Shown here piece after piece: positions 26,597 to 35,217 of a DNA stretch of 64,000 nucleotides. The stretch spans positions 7,996-71,995 of the forward strand of contig JARKQP010000271.1 of NCBI GenBank assembly GCA_029974875.1. The letters run 5' to 3'. Positions within the stretch are counted from its first letter, which is position 1. Every line of letters begins with the position of its first letter. The position numbers were made by a program, and so were the translations under genes. The notes under the pieces are model-generated. The model was not told the DNA's origin. It searched no databases and saw nothing but the letters and a program-made list of their open reading frames with translations. This stretch comes from Mobilitalea sp. Lineage in GTDB: Bacteria; Bacillota_A; Clostridia; Lachnospirales; Lachnospiraceae.

Positions 26597-27616
26597 TCAA
26601 ACACTTTCCAAATACCGGCGTATTGATTCATTTTCTTCCGTTCTCTGGCCTTTTTCATCAAAATACATAATCGTTTCATAAGGAATATTTACCCTGACCG
26701 CACGGGCAATATCTTCCCAGTTGCATTCCGCCTTTATCTTCAGATCGCCCAGCGCAGTCCCAAGATGGTAAACGCTGCCGTCACCGAGCCGCTCAACTGA
26801 TAAAACGGTGGCATCCAGGTTGATCCCCCGGTCTTTCTCCCCTAATCCAATGTGTTCCGCCCGGATTGCGACATACCCGCCCTCACAGGCTATGATATTT
26901 GCCGGGGGGGTTCCGATAAACCCGGCTACGAATATGTTCCTGGGATTGGTGTAGATCTCCTTCGGGGTTCCTTCCTGCATGACAATACCTTCATTCAATA
27001 TAATGATGTGGTCTCCCATGGACATGGCCTCAATCTGGTCATGGGTGACATAGATAAAGGTCGTGCCAAGCTGCCGGTGCAGCTGGGATATTTTTTCCCT
27101 CATCTGGTTGCGGAGCTTTGCGTCCAGATTTGATAATGGCTCGTCCATCAGGAAGGCTTTCGGATTTTTTACGATTGCCCTCGCCAGGGCTACACGCTGC
27201 CGCTGTCCTCCGGACATCTGAGCCGGACGTTTATGGACCTGGTCCGGAAGCTCAACCATTTCTATCGCCTCCTGAACCATTTTGCGGCGTTGTACCTTCG
27301 GCACCTTATTCACCTTCAAGCCATATTCGATATTTTGCCAGGCCGTCATGTGGGGATATAATGCGTAATTCTGAAAAACCATGGCCAGATTCCTGTCCTT
27401 AGGTTCCAATTTCGTAACCTGCCTCTCATCAATAACGACATCTCCCTTGTCCTCTGTCTCAAGCCCGGCGATAATACGCAGCAGTGTGGATTTCCCACAA
27501 CCGGAAGGTCCTAAAAGCACCGTAAAGGAGCCGCTCTCGATTTGGAAGGAAATATCCTTCAAAACAGAGACCTCTTTAAAGCTTTTTGTCACATGCTCAA
27601 TCCTGATTCCTTTCAT
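26597..27616 (-). CDS. Carbohydrate-type ABC importer ATPase (MsmK/UgpC-like)
   Basis: The 339-residue ATPase has Walker A GPSGCGKST, signature MSGGQRQR, Walker B FLMDEPLSNLD, H-loop THDQ and a short C-terminal TOBE region (VAIRAEHIGLGE). It energises uptake of sugars or glycerol-phosphate-like compounds through the two permeases upstream. The start at 27616 has GGAGG 8 nt before it and lies inside the 3' end of the phosphatase gene (20-base overlap). It is somewhat shorter than typical 360-370-residue MsmK. Confidence 0.9.
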   Translation of the reverse strand: MKGIRIEHVTKSFKEVSVLKDISFQIESGSFTVLLGPSGCGKSTLLRIIAGLETEDKGDVVIDERQVTKLEPKDRNLAMVFQNYALYPHMTAWQNIEYGLKVNKVPKVQRRKMVQEAIEMVELPDQVHKRPAQMSGGQRQRVALARAIVKNPKAFLMDEPLSNLDAKLRNQMREKISQLHRQLGTTFIYVTHDQIEAMSMGDHIIILNEGIVMQEGTPKEIYTNPRNIFVAGFIGTPPANIIACEGGYVAIRAEHIGLGEKDRGINLDATVLSVERLGDGSVYHLGTALGDLKIKAECNWEDIARAVRVNIPYETIMYFDEKGQRTEENESIRRYLESV

Positions 27617-28373
27617 CTTCCTTACCTCCAAGCATTCTCTTCCTTAACCGTTCTATATCTTCCGGCAGCATTCCTATGGAGGACAGATATCCCAGGGCAT
27701 CCCGGTACCTGCTTCTTAAATACCCTATGGTCTCCTCCATATCCTCCGGGCGGGATGTATAGACAAAATCCGGTATCTCCACTCCGGCGAGCTCCATCGT
27801 TTTACGCTGTCCGTCGAACAAGTCTCCAAGATTTTTCTCACTGGTGCTATAATCACGGACGATAATCGGGTCTTCCACATCGCACAGCAACAGAAGCAGC
27901 ATTGCAATAATTCCGGTACGGTCTTTTCCTGCGGTACAATGGAACAAAATCCCACCTTTCCCGGCTCTTGCTATTACTTCCATAACCTGCCTGATCTGCC
28001 CCTTGCATTCCTCCAAAAAGTAAATATACATCTGTGCCATATTGGTCAGCTTACCCATGGAAGGCCGATTCGGGTTAACATTGCCCGCCATTGAGATATG
28101 ATACACCTTAACATCCCCGCAGTCTTCCATTTTTCCCGGATCCTTCCCTACTTCATCCTCCGTGCGCAGGTCAATAATGTATCTGATACCATACCCATAA
28201 AGCTGCTCCCTATCCTGCTCAGACAGCAGGTGTAAGCTGTCACCTCTCAGCAGCTTCTTCTCGGCCAGGATTTGTCCCAGTTTATTCCAAGAGCCTCCCA
28301 ATTCACGGACGTTTCTTGCGCCCTCCAGTAGAAAGGGCTGGTTTACCATACCTTTTATGTTTTCCTGTGCCAT
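27597..28373 (-). CDS. Protein-tyrosine/dual-specificity phosphatase-like protein
   Basis: The 258-residue protein begins with the family's substrate-loop region GARNVRELGG and has the P-loop HCTAGKDRTG (Cys146, Arg152), plus YIIDLRTEDE (about residues 65-73). Family members remove phosphate from tyrosine or from phosphorylated small molecules. The start at 28373 follows GAAGGGAG; the frame stays open upstream through a repeat region that overlaps the permease end, so a longer form beginning near 28520 cannot be excluded. Its place in an importer operon suggests it acts on the imported compound or on a linked signal. Confidence 0.82.
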   Translation of the reverse strand: MAQENIKGMVNQPFLLEGARNVRELGGSWNKLGQILAEKKLLRGDSLHLLSEQDREQLYGYGIRYIIDLRTEDEVGKDPGKMEDCGDVKVYHISMAGNVNPNRPSMGKLTNMAQMYIYFLEECKGQIRQVMEVIARAGKGGILFHCTAGKDRTGIIAMLLLLLCDVEDPIIVRDYSTSEKNLGDLFDGQRKTMELAGVEIPDFVYTSRPEDMEETIGYLRSRYRDALGYLSSIGMLPEDIERLRKRMLGGKEDERNQD

Positions 28374-28403
28374 AGTGCGTTCTCCCTTCTGATTTATTAT
28401 CTG

Positions 28404-28511
28404 CCTTCCTGTCATCATTTGGCTCCCTGTTATCATTTGATTTCTTGTCACCATTTGATTTCCTGCCATCACTTGATTTCCTGTCATCATTTGACTCTCT
28501 GTTATCATTTG
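28404..28511 (-). repeat. Six 18-base tandem repeats over the permease stop codon
   Basis: Units such as CAAATGATGACAGGAAAT repeat six times without gaps: 28494-28511, 28476-28493, 28458-28475, 28440-28457, 28422-28439, 28404-28421. The first unit contains the last codon and TGA of the permease gene. Read in the phosphatase frame they would encode Met-rich hexapeptides. Confidence 0.9.
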
Positions 28512-29317
28512 ATTCCCCATCTCATAAAGGCATCCACAATATGTCTTTGCAAAAATAAGTATATCACAAAAATCGGAATGCAGGATATAGTTGTTGCGGC
28601 CATCAGCGTTCCCCACAGGTTGGTGTCGGAGCTGATAAAGGCCCTCAGGCCGATTTGGATCGGAGCCTGGGCAAGTTCCTTTGTCACAAGCCTTGGCCAC
28701 ATGTAATCATTCCAGGAATTGATAAATAACAGGATCGTCAGGGACATAATGGAAGCTTTCATTGGAGGGAATACAATATCCTTCAGGATCTGAAGCTCCT
28801 TACTACCATCCATCCTCGCCGCTTCTATCAGGGCCTTGGGAAAGGAATTAAAGGCCTGGTACAGGGAGATTACACCAAAGGCAGAAGCTATATTAGGCAG
28901 GATAATCGCAACCAGGCTCCCGTTCAGGTGCATCTGGTTGATCAGCACGTAATTCGGTACCATGATTGCCTGGAAGGGGATCAGCCAGGTTAAGGTAATG
29001 AACAGATAAATCAGCGTCTTTCCTTTAAATTCCCAGCGGACCAGGGCATAAGCGGCAAACAGGGTTGTCAGCATCTGGCATACGGTAGCGGTGCCGCTTA
29101 TGATAACCGAATTGCATATCATCCTCAGAATGGGCATCTCGCTGAAGGCATACCGGTAATTTTCCGGTGTCGGGGTTGCCGGGAACAGCAGGGAATTAAA
29201 TATCTCCCCCGCCCCTTTTAGGGAAGACACCGTCATCCAGTACAGCGGGAAAACCGCAATAAAGGACAGCACCAGCAGCAATAAATGTTTTAATACAGTA
29301 GCAGGGTGTTTTGACAT
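28505..29317 (-). CDS. Carbohydrate ABC permease (MsmG/UgpE-like)
   Basis: Inner-membrane permease of 270 residues with six helices and the EAA loop EAARMDGSKELQILKDIVFPPMKAS. N-terminal LLLLVLSFIAVFPLYWMTVSS and C-terminal RHIVDAFMRWGIK are typical of this subunit, whose protein usually ends soon after GxxK. GGAGGAG lies upstream. Works with the next protein. Confidence 0.92.
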   Translation of the reverse strand: MSKHPATVLKHLLLLVLSFIAVFPLYWMTVSSLKGAGEIFNSLLFPATPTPENYRYAFSEMPILRMICNSVIISGTATVCQMLTTLFAAYALVRWEFKGKTLIYLFITLTWLIPFQAIMVPNYVLINQMHLNGSLVAIILPNIASAFGVISLYQAFNSFPKALIEAARMDGSKELQILKDIVFPPMKASIMSLTILLFINSWNDYMWPRLVTKELAQAPIQIGLRAFISSDTNLWGTLMAATTISCIPIFVIYLFLQRHIVDAFMRWGIK

Positions 29318-29340
29318 AATCTATCTCCTCCGGCATTACG

Positions 29341-30237
29341 CTAATTGTCATAGAACGCGATCTTCTTTGTTAAAAGCTGAAGTGCAATTGCGATCACCCC
29401 AAACACCACCAGGAAGAGAATTGTTGCAGCAGCACTTAGTCCTACGTTCATATCCGAAAATGCATATTTATACATAAGATAATAAATATTGGTTGTTGAG
29501 TTAAGGGGTCCTCCCTGTGTCAGTACATCAATATAGGCAAAGGTGGACTGGCTGGAGAACAGGATGCTCATCATCAGCATAAGCATTACGGTCGGGGACA
29601 GCATGACGAGCGTGATATCAAAAAACCTTCTGACCGCCCCCACTCCATCCATTCTGGAAGCTTCATAGTATTGCGTATCAATTCCTGTAAGCGCCGCCGA
29701 AAACATCAAGGTGCTGAAGCCTATCATTTTCCATCCCGCAATAAAGGCGATTACATACTTAGCGGTTGCCTGATCCGACAAAAAGGGAACAACCTGTTCG
29801 ATCAGCCCGGTTTTCTGCAGCACGCTGTTCACTATCCCGTTGGTCGGGTGGAAGAGCCACTGGAATATGATCCCTATGGCTACCGGCGCCATGATCATCG
29901 GCAGGAAAAAGAATGCCCGGTAGCCGTTCTTTACCTTATCCGCCAAGGACTGTGTAGCCACGGACAAAAACAACGGAATTACCACGGAAAACGGAAGCAT
30001 TCCCAGAATATAAAACACCGTATTTGCCACGGCAATTCCAAATTCCTTTTTCGTCAGCAGCTTTATAAAATTCTCAAACCCTACGTAACTCGCCTGTGTC
30101 CCCGGAACCATATTCCATTTATACATGCTGTATTGCAGCGTCTGCAGCATTGGGCGGTAAACCCAGAAACCAATCAGGACAATAACCGGCAGGAGGAACA
30201 GATAGGGCTTTACTTTCTCTGGAATTTTTATTTTCAT
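29341..30237 (-). CDS. Carbohydrate ABC permease (MsmF/UgpA-like)
   Basis: Inner-membrane permease of 298 residues: first helix YLFLLPVIVLIGFWVYRPML, FENFIKLLTKKEFG, and the EAA-like loop EASRMDGVGAVRRFFDITLVML. It forms the translocation path with the MsmG-like protein. GGAG precedes the ATG, directly after the binding-protein gene. Confidence 0.92.
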   Translation of the reverse strand: MKIKIPEKVKPYLFLLPVIVLIGFWVYRPMLQTLQYSMYKWNMVPGTQASYVGFENFIKLLTKKEFGIAVANTVFYILGMLPFSVVIPLFLSVATQSLADKVKNGYRAFFFLPMIMAPVAIGIIFQWLFHPTNGIVNSVLQKTGLIEQVVPFLSDQATAKYVIAFIAGWKMIGFSTLMFSAALTGIDTQYYEASRMDGVGAVRRFFDITLVMLSPTVMLMLMMSILFSSQSTFAYIDVLTQGGPLNSTTNIYYLMYKYAFSDMNVGLSAAATILFLVVFGVIAIALQLLTKKIAFYDN

Positions 30238-30244
30238 GGTCTAT

Positions 30245-31672
30245 TTACTCCAATATGGCATTAATTTCTTCCTGTGCCTCTGTAAGGACTGTCTTGATAT
30301 CAGCATCTGTGGAAATTGCTTCCGTAACCGCATTCGTAAAGATTCCCATAGTCTCAGTTGCAGAATCCCCCGGCCAGATCGCGGCAGCGCGGATACGGCT
30401 CAGCTGGTCAATGTTAATTCTCAGCAAAGGGTTCTGGTCAACATAGTCCTTCAGATACTGGGGATCATCTGCCAGGTAGGTCCGAAGGGGCAGATATCCG
30501 ATTCTTGAGGTAATGATGGTATAACCTTCATCCCCTGTCACAAATTTGATGAACTCCCAGATTGCCTGTGCCTTTTGGTCGTTATCCGGTCTGACCACCA
30601 GGCAGCTTCCCGAATTCACGGGTACGGCTTCCCTGCCATTCATTCCCGGCATGGCGGCTCCATACAGCTTCCAGCCCCCGGCCTCCGCAGCCGCCTTTAT
30701 GGAGCTTAGGACGGATGAGCTTTGAAGATGCATTCCGATGCTTCCTGCCGCAAAGCCCTGCATATTATCGCTGGTGGTGCCCAGGGCTGCAACTCCCTCT
30801 TCATAAAATTTCTTCCACAGCTTAAATGCCTCTACGGTCTCATCGGATGCAAAAACCGCCTTTGTCCTGTCATCATTTAAAATCTGCCCGCCATTGGTAT
30901 AGATGATGCCGTCCGTAATCCATGAGTTATCCGGCGTTAAACCAAATCCATCCTTACCGGTCTTTTCTTTAATGGTCTTTGCATAGGTCAGCATTTCCTC
31001 CCAGGTCTTCGGCGGATTATTGGGGTCTAAACCGGCATCCTCGAATATCTTTCCGTTGATATACAGGATGGGTGTAGAAAAGGTAAAGGCAAGGCCATAC
31101 ATTTTCCCGTTGATTTTACCCAGGGACAGCGCGTTTTCTGTAATTCCGTCCAAGTGGCTTTCCAGCTCTTCCTTCGGAAATACGTCTTCATAAGCCTTGA
31201 TTCCCATGTTTTGTGCGGAAGCGTCCAAGGTACCAAAGGGGTGCTGCACGATGTCTACCTGGTTTCCTGCCTGTACATCGGTCTTCCACTTCGTATAATC
31301 ATCTGCCACGCCCTCAACAACAATCCCCTTTTCCTTGCCAATAGTATTATTGAAGGTATCGATCAGATAGCTCATTCCATCCTTCATCTGTGCCATACCA
31401 AGGCTGTAGGAATAAAAGGTTACCTTCACCGGACTTGCCGGATCCAGCAGATCGGAAAATGAATCCTTGCCGTCCCCTGCTTCTGTCCCTGCTTCTGTCC
31501 CTGTTTTTGTCCCTGTCTCCGGCGCCGCCGTAGCCGCGCTTTCTGTCCCCTGCTTCTGTCCGTTTTCCCCTGAGGTCTGCTCTGTCCCAGTCGTGCCACA
31601 GCCTGTCAACAGGACTATCATACTGGCTGCTAAAATAATACTGATCACTTTCTTTGTCTTAGCAAATTTCAT
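30245..31672 (-). CDS. Extracellular solute-binding lipoprotein, family 1
   Basis: The 475-residue protein has a lipoprotein signal with lipobox LTGC (cysteine at about residue 25), a linker containing GTKTG/GTEAG repeats encoded by 12-base tandem repeats near 31486-31530, and a family 1 binding domain (NPPKTWEEMLTYAKTIKEKTG, KAQAIWEFIKFVTG). It delivers a sugar, sugar phosphate or glycerol-phosphate-like ligand to the permeases. GGAGG precedes the ATG. Ligand not predictable; the nearby phosphatase genes hint at a phosphorylated compound. Confidence 0.9.
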   Translation of the reverse strand: MKFAKTKKVISIILAASMIVLLTGCGTTGTEQTSGENGQKQGTESAATAAPETGTKTGTEAGTEAGDGKDSFSDLLDPASPVKVTFYSYSLGMAQMKDGMSYLIDTFNNTIGKEKGIVVEGVADDYTKWKTDVQAGNQVDIVQHPFGTLDASAQNMGIKAYEDVFPKEELESHLDGITENALSLGKINGKMYGLAFTFSTPILYINGKIFEDAGLDPNNPPKTWEEMLTYAKTIKEKTGKDGFGLTPDNSWITDGIIYTNGGQILNDDRTKAVFASDETVEAFKLWKKFYEEGVAALGTTSDNMQGFAAGSIGMHLQSSSVLSSIKAAAEAGGWKLYGAAMPGMNGREAVPVNSGSCLVVRPDNDQKAQAIWEFIKFVTGDEGYTIITSRIGYLPLRTYLADDPQYLKDYVDQNPLLRINIDQLSRIRAAAIWPGDSATETMGIFTNAVTEAISTDADIKTVLTEAQEEINAILE

Positions 31673-31683
31673 TCCTCTACCTC

Positions 31684-32490
31684 CTACTGCATTGACTGCA
31701 TGAGCTGTTCTGCTGTCATTGTAAATATCTCTTTTCTGTTTTTGTTAACCGGATATACAGAAAGTATGGGGTTCTTTCCCTGGAACTCGCAGATACTGTA
31801 TCCTACCTGCTCTACGAAGGAAATCTGCCCTCCGTTAAGCTCCAAGCCAAAGGCCAGGGAATCTCCGGCGATCTGGGGAATATCCCCGTAATTCATAATG
31901 CAATTCTGATGGACATGCCCGCAAAAGATTCCTATGATATCCCCCTGATGCAGCAGCTCCTTCAATGCCTCCCCCTGCTCCATTCCAAGCCCCTTCTCCG
32001 GCCAAATAAGCGGATGGTGCAGCAGCAATATGCTTCCGTTCTGGGATGGCTCCTTTAAGACATTTTCCAGCCATTCCAGCTGTTCCCCTGAAAATTCCCC
32101 CTGCTCCTTCTCATCTACTGATGAATCCATCAGGATAATCCGGTATCCCTTAATAAAATGCACATAATCTCCGACAACACCGCCGTTGCGTTCAAATAAT
32201 ACCTGACTCTCCCTGCGGTTATCGTGGTTACCAAGAACCGAATATACGGGCAGATCCGTTATTTCCTTGAAAATATCATGTACAAACCTGTAATCCTCCT
32301 CCTTGCCTTCGTGAACAATGTCTCCCGTGACAAAAATACAATCTGTCTCCGGCCTGATCGCTTTCTCAAGGCAATACCGCAGATTATCAGCCGGCTGTAT
32401 ACCGCCTCCAAATAAGGTTGATGATAATGAATCCGAATATGTTTTACATACGTGAAGATCCGAAATATGTAAAATGTTCAACTGTTCCAT
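31684..32490 (-). CDS. Metallophosphoesterase (calcineurin-like, CpdA type)
   Basis: The 268-residue protein has the full dimetal motif set: SDLHV (D11, H13), GDIVHEG, GNHDNR, LLLHHPLIW, and GHVHQN. No signal peptide, so it should act in the cytoplasm on phosphodiesters or phosphomonoesters, for example cyclic nucleotides or glycerophosphodiesters. It is the first gene of the importer operon, ahead of the binding protein by 11 bases, and is divergent from the TetR gene. Confidence 0.88.
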   Translation of the reverse strand: MEQLNILHISDLHVCKTYSDSLSSTLFGGGIQPADNLRYCLEKAIRPETDCIFVTGDIVHEGKEEDYRFVHDIFKEITDLPVYSVLGNHDNRRESQVLFERNGGVVGDYVHFIKGYRIILMDSSVDEKEQGEFSGEQLEWLENVLKEPSQNGSILLLHHPLIWPEKGLGMEQGEALKELLHQGDIIGIFCGHVHQNCIMNYGDIPQIAGDSLAFGLELNGGQISFVEQVGYSICEFQGKNPILSVYPVNKNRKEIFTMTAEQLMQSMQ

Positions 32491-32590
32491 AGTTCTCCTT
32501 TCTTATCGGACTAACCCGATATTTACATAACATACATTGCTTTTTGCATTTTTATAATATCATAGGCTCCATAAAGTAAAAGCAGGAATG

Positions 32591-32616
32591 TGTAAATTTT
32601 GCGTCAAATTTATACA
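32591..32616. promoter_or_regulatory. Candidate dyad operator between phosphoesterase and TetR genes
   Basis: Imperfect inverted repeat TGTAAATTTT-gcgtc-AAATTTATACA located in the divergent intergenic region. A TetR-type dimer could bind here and control both directions; this is inference. Confidence 0.35.
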
Positions 32617-32772
32617 AAGTGTTTAATTTTCATTTTATGCGGTTACTCAGGGATCATTATAGAAGGCCTCACTCAAGCTCTATCCTGTTCACCATAGCTG
32701 TTTACCATAGATTATTACGGAAAAGCTCCTACCAACTTTATCATAAACTCTATGGATATTTGCGGAAAATTC

Positions 32773-32800
32773 TTGCACTTTACTCTTTCTATGCTATACT
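32773..32800 (+). promoter_or_regulatory. Promoter of the TetR gene
   Basis: TTGCAC (32773-32778), 16-base spacer, TATACT (32795-32800). Transcript would start near 32807, about 58 nt before the ATG. Confidence 0.6.
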
Positions 32801-32864
32801 AACAAAGGAGAAACTGCCAACAATAGAAGCGTAGGCTACAATAACAAGGGAGTAGTGATAACGA

Positions 32865-33512
32865 ATGGATAACTTACTGTCAACCTATTCAAAGCATGCA
32901 GACAGGCAAAGAACTCTGATACTAAAAACCGCAGAAAAGCTATTTATCGCTAAAGGAATTGATAAAGTAAGCATAACAGCAATTGCAAAGGAATGCTGTC
33001 TTATGCGGGCCACCATATATCACTATTTCGAAAGCAAGGAAAGTATCCTGTTTCAGATATATGCGGAATATATGGGGCTTTTTAATGAAAAGATGAATGC
33101 AAGCCTTTCCTCTGAGGCAATCACTACCTACAAAAAAATAGAAGTGTATTTGGATACACTTCTTGATATGTATGTTAACAATTCTGACTATTATATCTTT
33201 CATGATTATTTTGTGAATCAAATACGCAATTCCTACACGGAGGATGAATATGTCCTCACGATAAAAAAAGAAACCGGATATAAATCCGGCTCTTTCATGT
33301 CCTGGTTTATGGACAATTTTCATGATGGCTCCATAGATCCCTCCCTGGATCCAATGACGGTCTCTGCCCACCTATGTTATGGTGCTGTAGGCATCCTGAA
33401 CTACTATAAAAAAGTAACCCTTCATTTAGAAGCCCAGTACCAATTGGATACTGTAACATTAATTCAGGACACCTTTAAATCTTGGCTGGTATCCATGAAG
33501 CGGAAGGACTAA
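32865..33512 (+). CDS. TetR/AcrR-family regulator
   Basis: The 215-residue protein has a typical N-terminal helix-turn-helix (TAEKLFIAKGIDKVSITAIAKE, then MRATIYHYFESKESILFQ) and an all-helical ligand domain. GGGAG lies about 12 nt before the ATG. Placed divergently to the phosphoesterase/ABC operon with a shared 375-base region, it is the natural candidate to repress that operon. Ligand unknown. Confidence 0.88.
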   Translation: MDNLLSTYSKHADRQRTLILKTAEKLFIAKGIDKVSITAIAKECCLMRATIYHYFESKESILFQIYAEYMGLFNEKMNASLSSEAITTYKKIEVYLDTLLDMYVNNSDYYIFHDYFVNQIRNSYTEDEYVLTIKKETGYKSGSFMSWFMDNFHDGSIDPSLDPMTVSAHLCYGAVGILNYYKKVTLHLEAQYQLDTVTLIQDTFKSWLVSMKRKD

Positions 33513-33544
33513 TTCCAATTTCCAGCCCTTTTATCCGCCTGGAG

Positions 33545-33580
33545 CAGCCGGGCAGATTCTAGCCCATCTTAAACACTTCA
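33545..33580. repeat. Left copy of the pgm 3'-end direct repeat
   Basis: Thirty-six bases identical to 35182-35217, which is the 3' end of the phosphoglucomutase gene plus the bases just after it. The similarity continues with few mismatches from 33526 to about 33588. Together with the right copy it encloses the ATPase gene, like the target-site duplication or att sites of an inserted module. Confidence 0.85.
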
Positions 33581-33753
33581 CCACTTATCGGGCGGAGCTA
33601 TTAAAATAAAACGGTTACTGATCCTTGGTAAGAATATCTTATGCATATCCGGCCTATAATATAAATGATATTTCTCACTATATTTTTATACTTCTTTCAT
33701 CCAACTGAAAATATTATCTTAATTTTATTCTTTTTTTACTTAGATGAAATTAT

Positions 33754-33782
33754 TTGATATCTCTGAGAAATAGTGCTATAAT
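33754..33782 (+). promoter_or_regulatory. Sigma-A promoter of the AAA ATPase gene
   Basis: TTGATA (33754-33759), 17-base spacer and perfect TATAAT (33777-33782). Transcription from about 33789 leaves a leader of only about 16 nt before the ATG at 33805. Confidence 0.85.
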
Positions 33783-33804
33783 TCGTTTGAAAGCAGGTGA
33801 TAGT

Positions 33805-35034
33805 ATGAGTAAACACAAACTGATACAACGGCAAATATATCTGGATTGGCTGAAATCCTGGCGGGAGAAGCAGGTTATCAAGGTCGTATCGGGCGTTCGC
33901 CGTTGTGGGAAATCCACCTTATTCCAATTATTTATAGGCTACCTCCGCACAAGTGGTGTGAAACAAGAGCAAATTGTGTCCGTTAACCTTGAGGAATTAG
34001 AGTACGAGAGCCTTTTGGATTATCGTGCTTTGTACGACTATATCAAGGCACGGCTTTATCCCAATGGATTTACCTATATATTCATAGATGAAGTCCAAAA
34101 CTGTAAAGGCTTTGAGAAAGCAGTCGACAGTCTGTTCGTAAAAGACAATACGGATGTTTATATCACAGGTTCAAATGCTTATATGCTGTCCGGCGAGTTG
34201 GCAACCCTGCTATCAGGGCGTTATGTCCAAATAGAAATGCTGCCACTGTCCTTTGCCGAATATATTTCTTTCATGGGAACCGATACTAATAATACGACTG
34301 CTTTATTTATGAATTATATCAAAAATGGAGCATTTCCCGCTGTTGCGGCTCTTGAAAATGCAGAAAACCTTATTACTTCCTATTTGGATGGGATCTATAA
34401 TTCCATTTTATTAAAGGATGTAGCCTCCCGTATGGGCATTTCAGATATACCTGTTTTGGAAAGCATAGCAAAGTTCCTGTTCAGTAATGTAGGAAGCCCT
34501 GTTTCCGTAAAAAAAATAGCTGACACAATCAACTCAGCAGGCAGAACGATTTCAATAAATACTGTCGATAAATACCTCCGCGCCCTTTGCGACAGTTATC
34601 TGTTTTATCAGGTAAGCCGTTATGACATCAAAGGAAGGCAGCATCTGAAAACGCAAGGGAAGTATTACGTCGTGGACAATGGTTTAAGGAAGCGCAGGCT
34701 CTCATCCTCCTCTTCAGACATTGGCCATGTGCTTGAAAACACTGTCTATCTCGAGCTACTCCGGCGTGGTTACAGGGTGAGTATAGGAAAGCTTGCAGAG
34801 AAGGAAGTGGATTTTGTGGCTGAAAATGCAGATGGCATCACTTATTATCAGGTTTCTGCAAGTGTTTTAGATGAGAATACCCGGAAGCGTGAGCTTGAGC
34901 CCTTGCAGAAGATTCCTGATCACCATCCCAAGATTCTTCTCACATTGGATGAGATACCGCGCTTCGCAAACTTTGACGGTATACGCCAAATTCATGTTGT
35001 CGATTGGCTGCTTTTACCGGTTGCAAATTCATAA
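33805..35034 (+). CDS. AAA ATPase with C-terminal DUF4143-type domain
   Basis: The 409-residue protein has Walker A GVRRCGKST (about residue 30), Walker B FIDEVQN (about residue 95), a sensor-like ITGSNAYMLSGEL and a C-terminal part with the nuclease-like KEVDFVAENADGITYYQVS pattern seen in DUF4143 proteins. These proteins are common accessory genes of uncertain role. The ATG at 33805 is supported by the promoter just upstream, since the longer frame would start on the -35 box. It lies alone between two copies of the pgm 3' end, which suggests recent arrival. Confidence 0.88.
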   Translation: MSKHKLIQRQIYLDWLKSWREKQVIKVVSGVRRCGKSTLFQLFIGYLRTSGVKQEQIVSVNLEELEYESLLDYRALYDYIKARLYPNGFTYIFIDEVQNCKGFEKAVDSLFVKDNTDVYITGSNAYMLSGELATLLSGRYVQIEMLPLSFAEYISFMGTDTNNTTALFMNYIKNGAFPAVAALENAENLITSYLDGIYNSILLKDVASRMGISDIPVLESIAKFLFSNVGSPVSVKKIADTINSAGRTISINTVDKYLRALCDSYLFYQVSRYDIKGRQHLKTQGKYYVVDNGLRKRRLSSSSSDIGHVLENTVYLELLRRGYRVSIGKLAEKEVDFVAENADGITYYQVSASVLDENTRKRELEPLQKIPDHHPKILLTLDEIPRFANFDGIRQIHVVDWLLLPVANS

Positions 35035-35066
35035 GCCACTGTTAAAACCTTAAACTTACACATATT

Positions 35067-35170
35067 AAAAGAGGGTGCTGCAGAAGGAAAAACCCATACC
35101 ATATACCCAGAGTTATCTGCCGATCTCTGCAATATATGGTATGTCCTTTCCATTTTGCAACACCCTTTTA
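35067..35170. repeat. Long imperfect palindrome, MITE-like or two-way terminator
   Basis: Arms of about 40 bases: the left side reads AAAAGAGGGTGCTGCAGAAGG and on to CATACCATATA; the right side is its near complement, ending TGCAACACCCTTTTA. It lies between the ends of the ATPase gene and pgm and may terminate both. Size and shape also fit a small terminal-repeat element. Confidence 0.65.
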
Positions 35171-35181
35171 TTCACCTGAAA

Positions 35182-35217
35182 CAGCCGGGCAGATTCTAGC
35201 CCATCTTAAACACTTCA
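35182..35217. repeat. Right copy of the pgm 3'-end direct repeat
   Basis: Identical over 36 bases to 33545-33580. This copy contains the true stop codon of the phosphoglucomutase gene (35196-35198), so it is the original location. Confidence 0.85.

Noticed and set aside
28404..28511. CRISPR array
   Set aside because: The units are contiguous 18-mers without spacers, so this is a tandem repeat and not a CRISPR.
28374..28700. Longer N-terminus of the phosphatase reading frame
   Set aside because: It overlaps the permease gene for about 200 bases and consists partly of a tandem repeat; the ATG at 28373 has a ribosome site and family-like start. Kept only as an alternative in the repeat finding.
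33754..33804. TTG start of the AAA ATPase at 33754
   Set aside because: This TTG is the -35 box of a near-perfect promoter, so the transcript begins after it.
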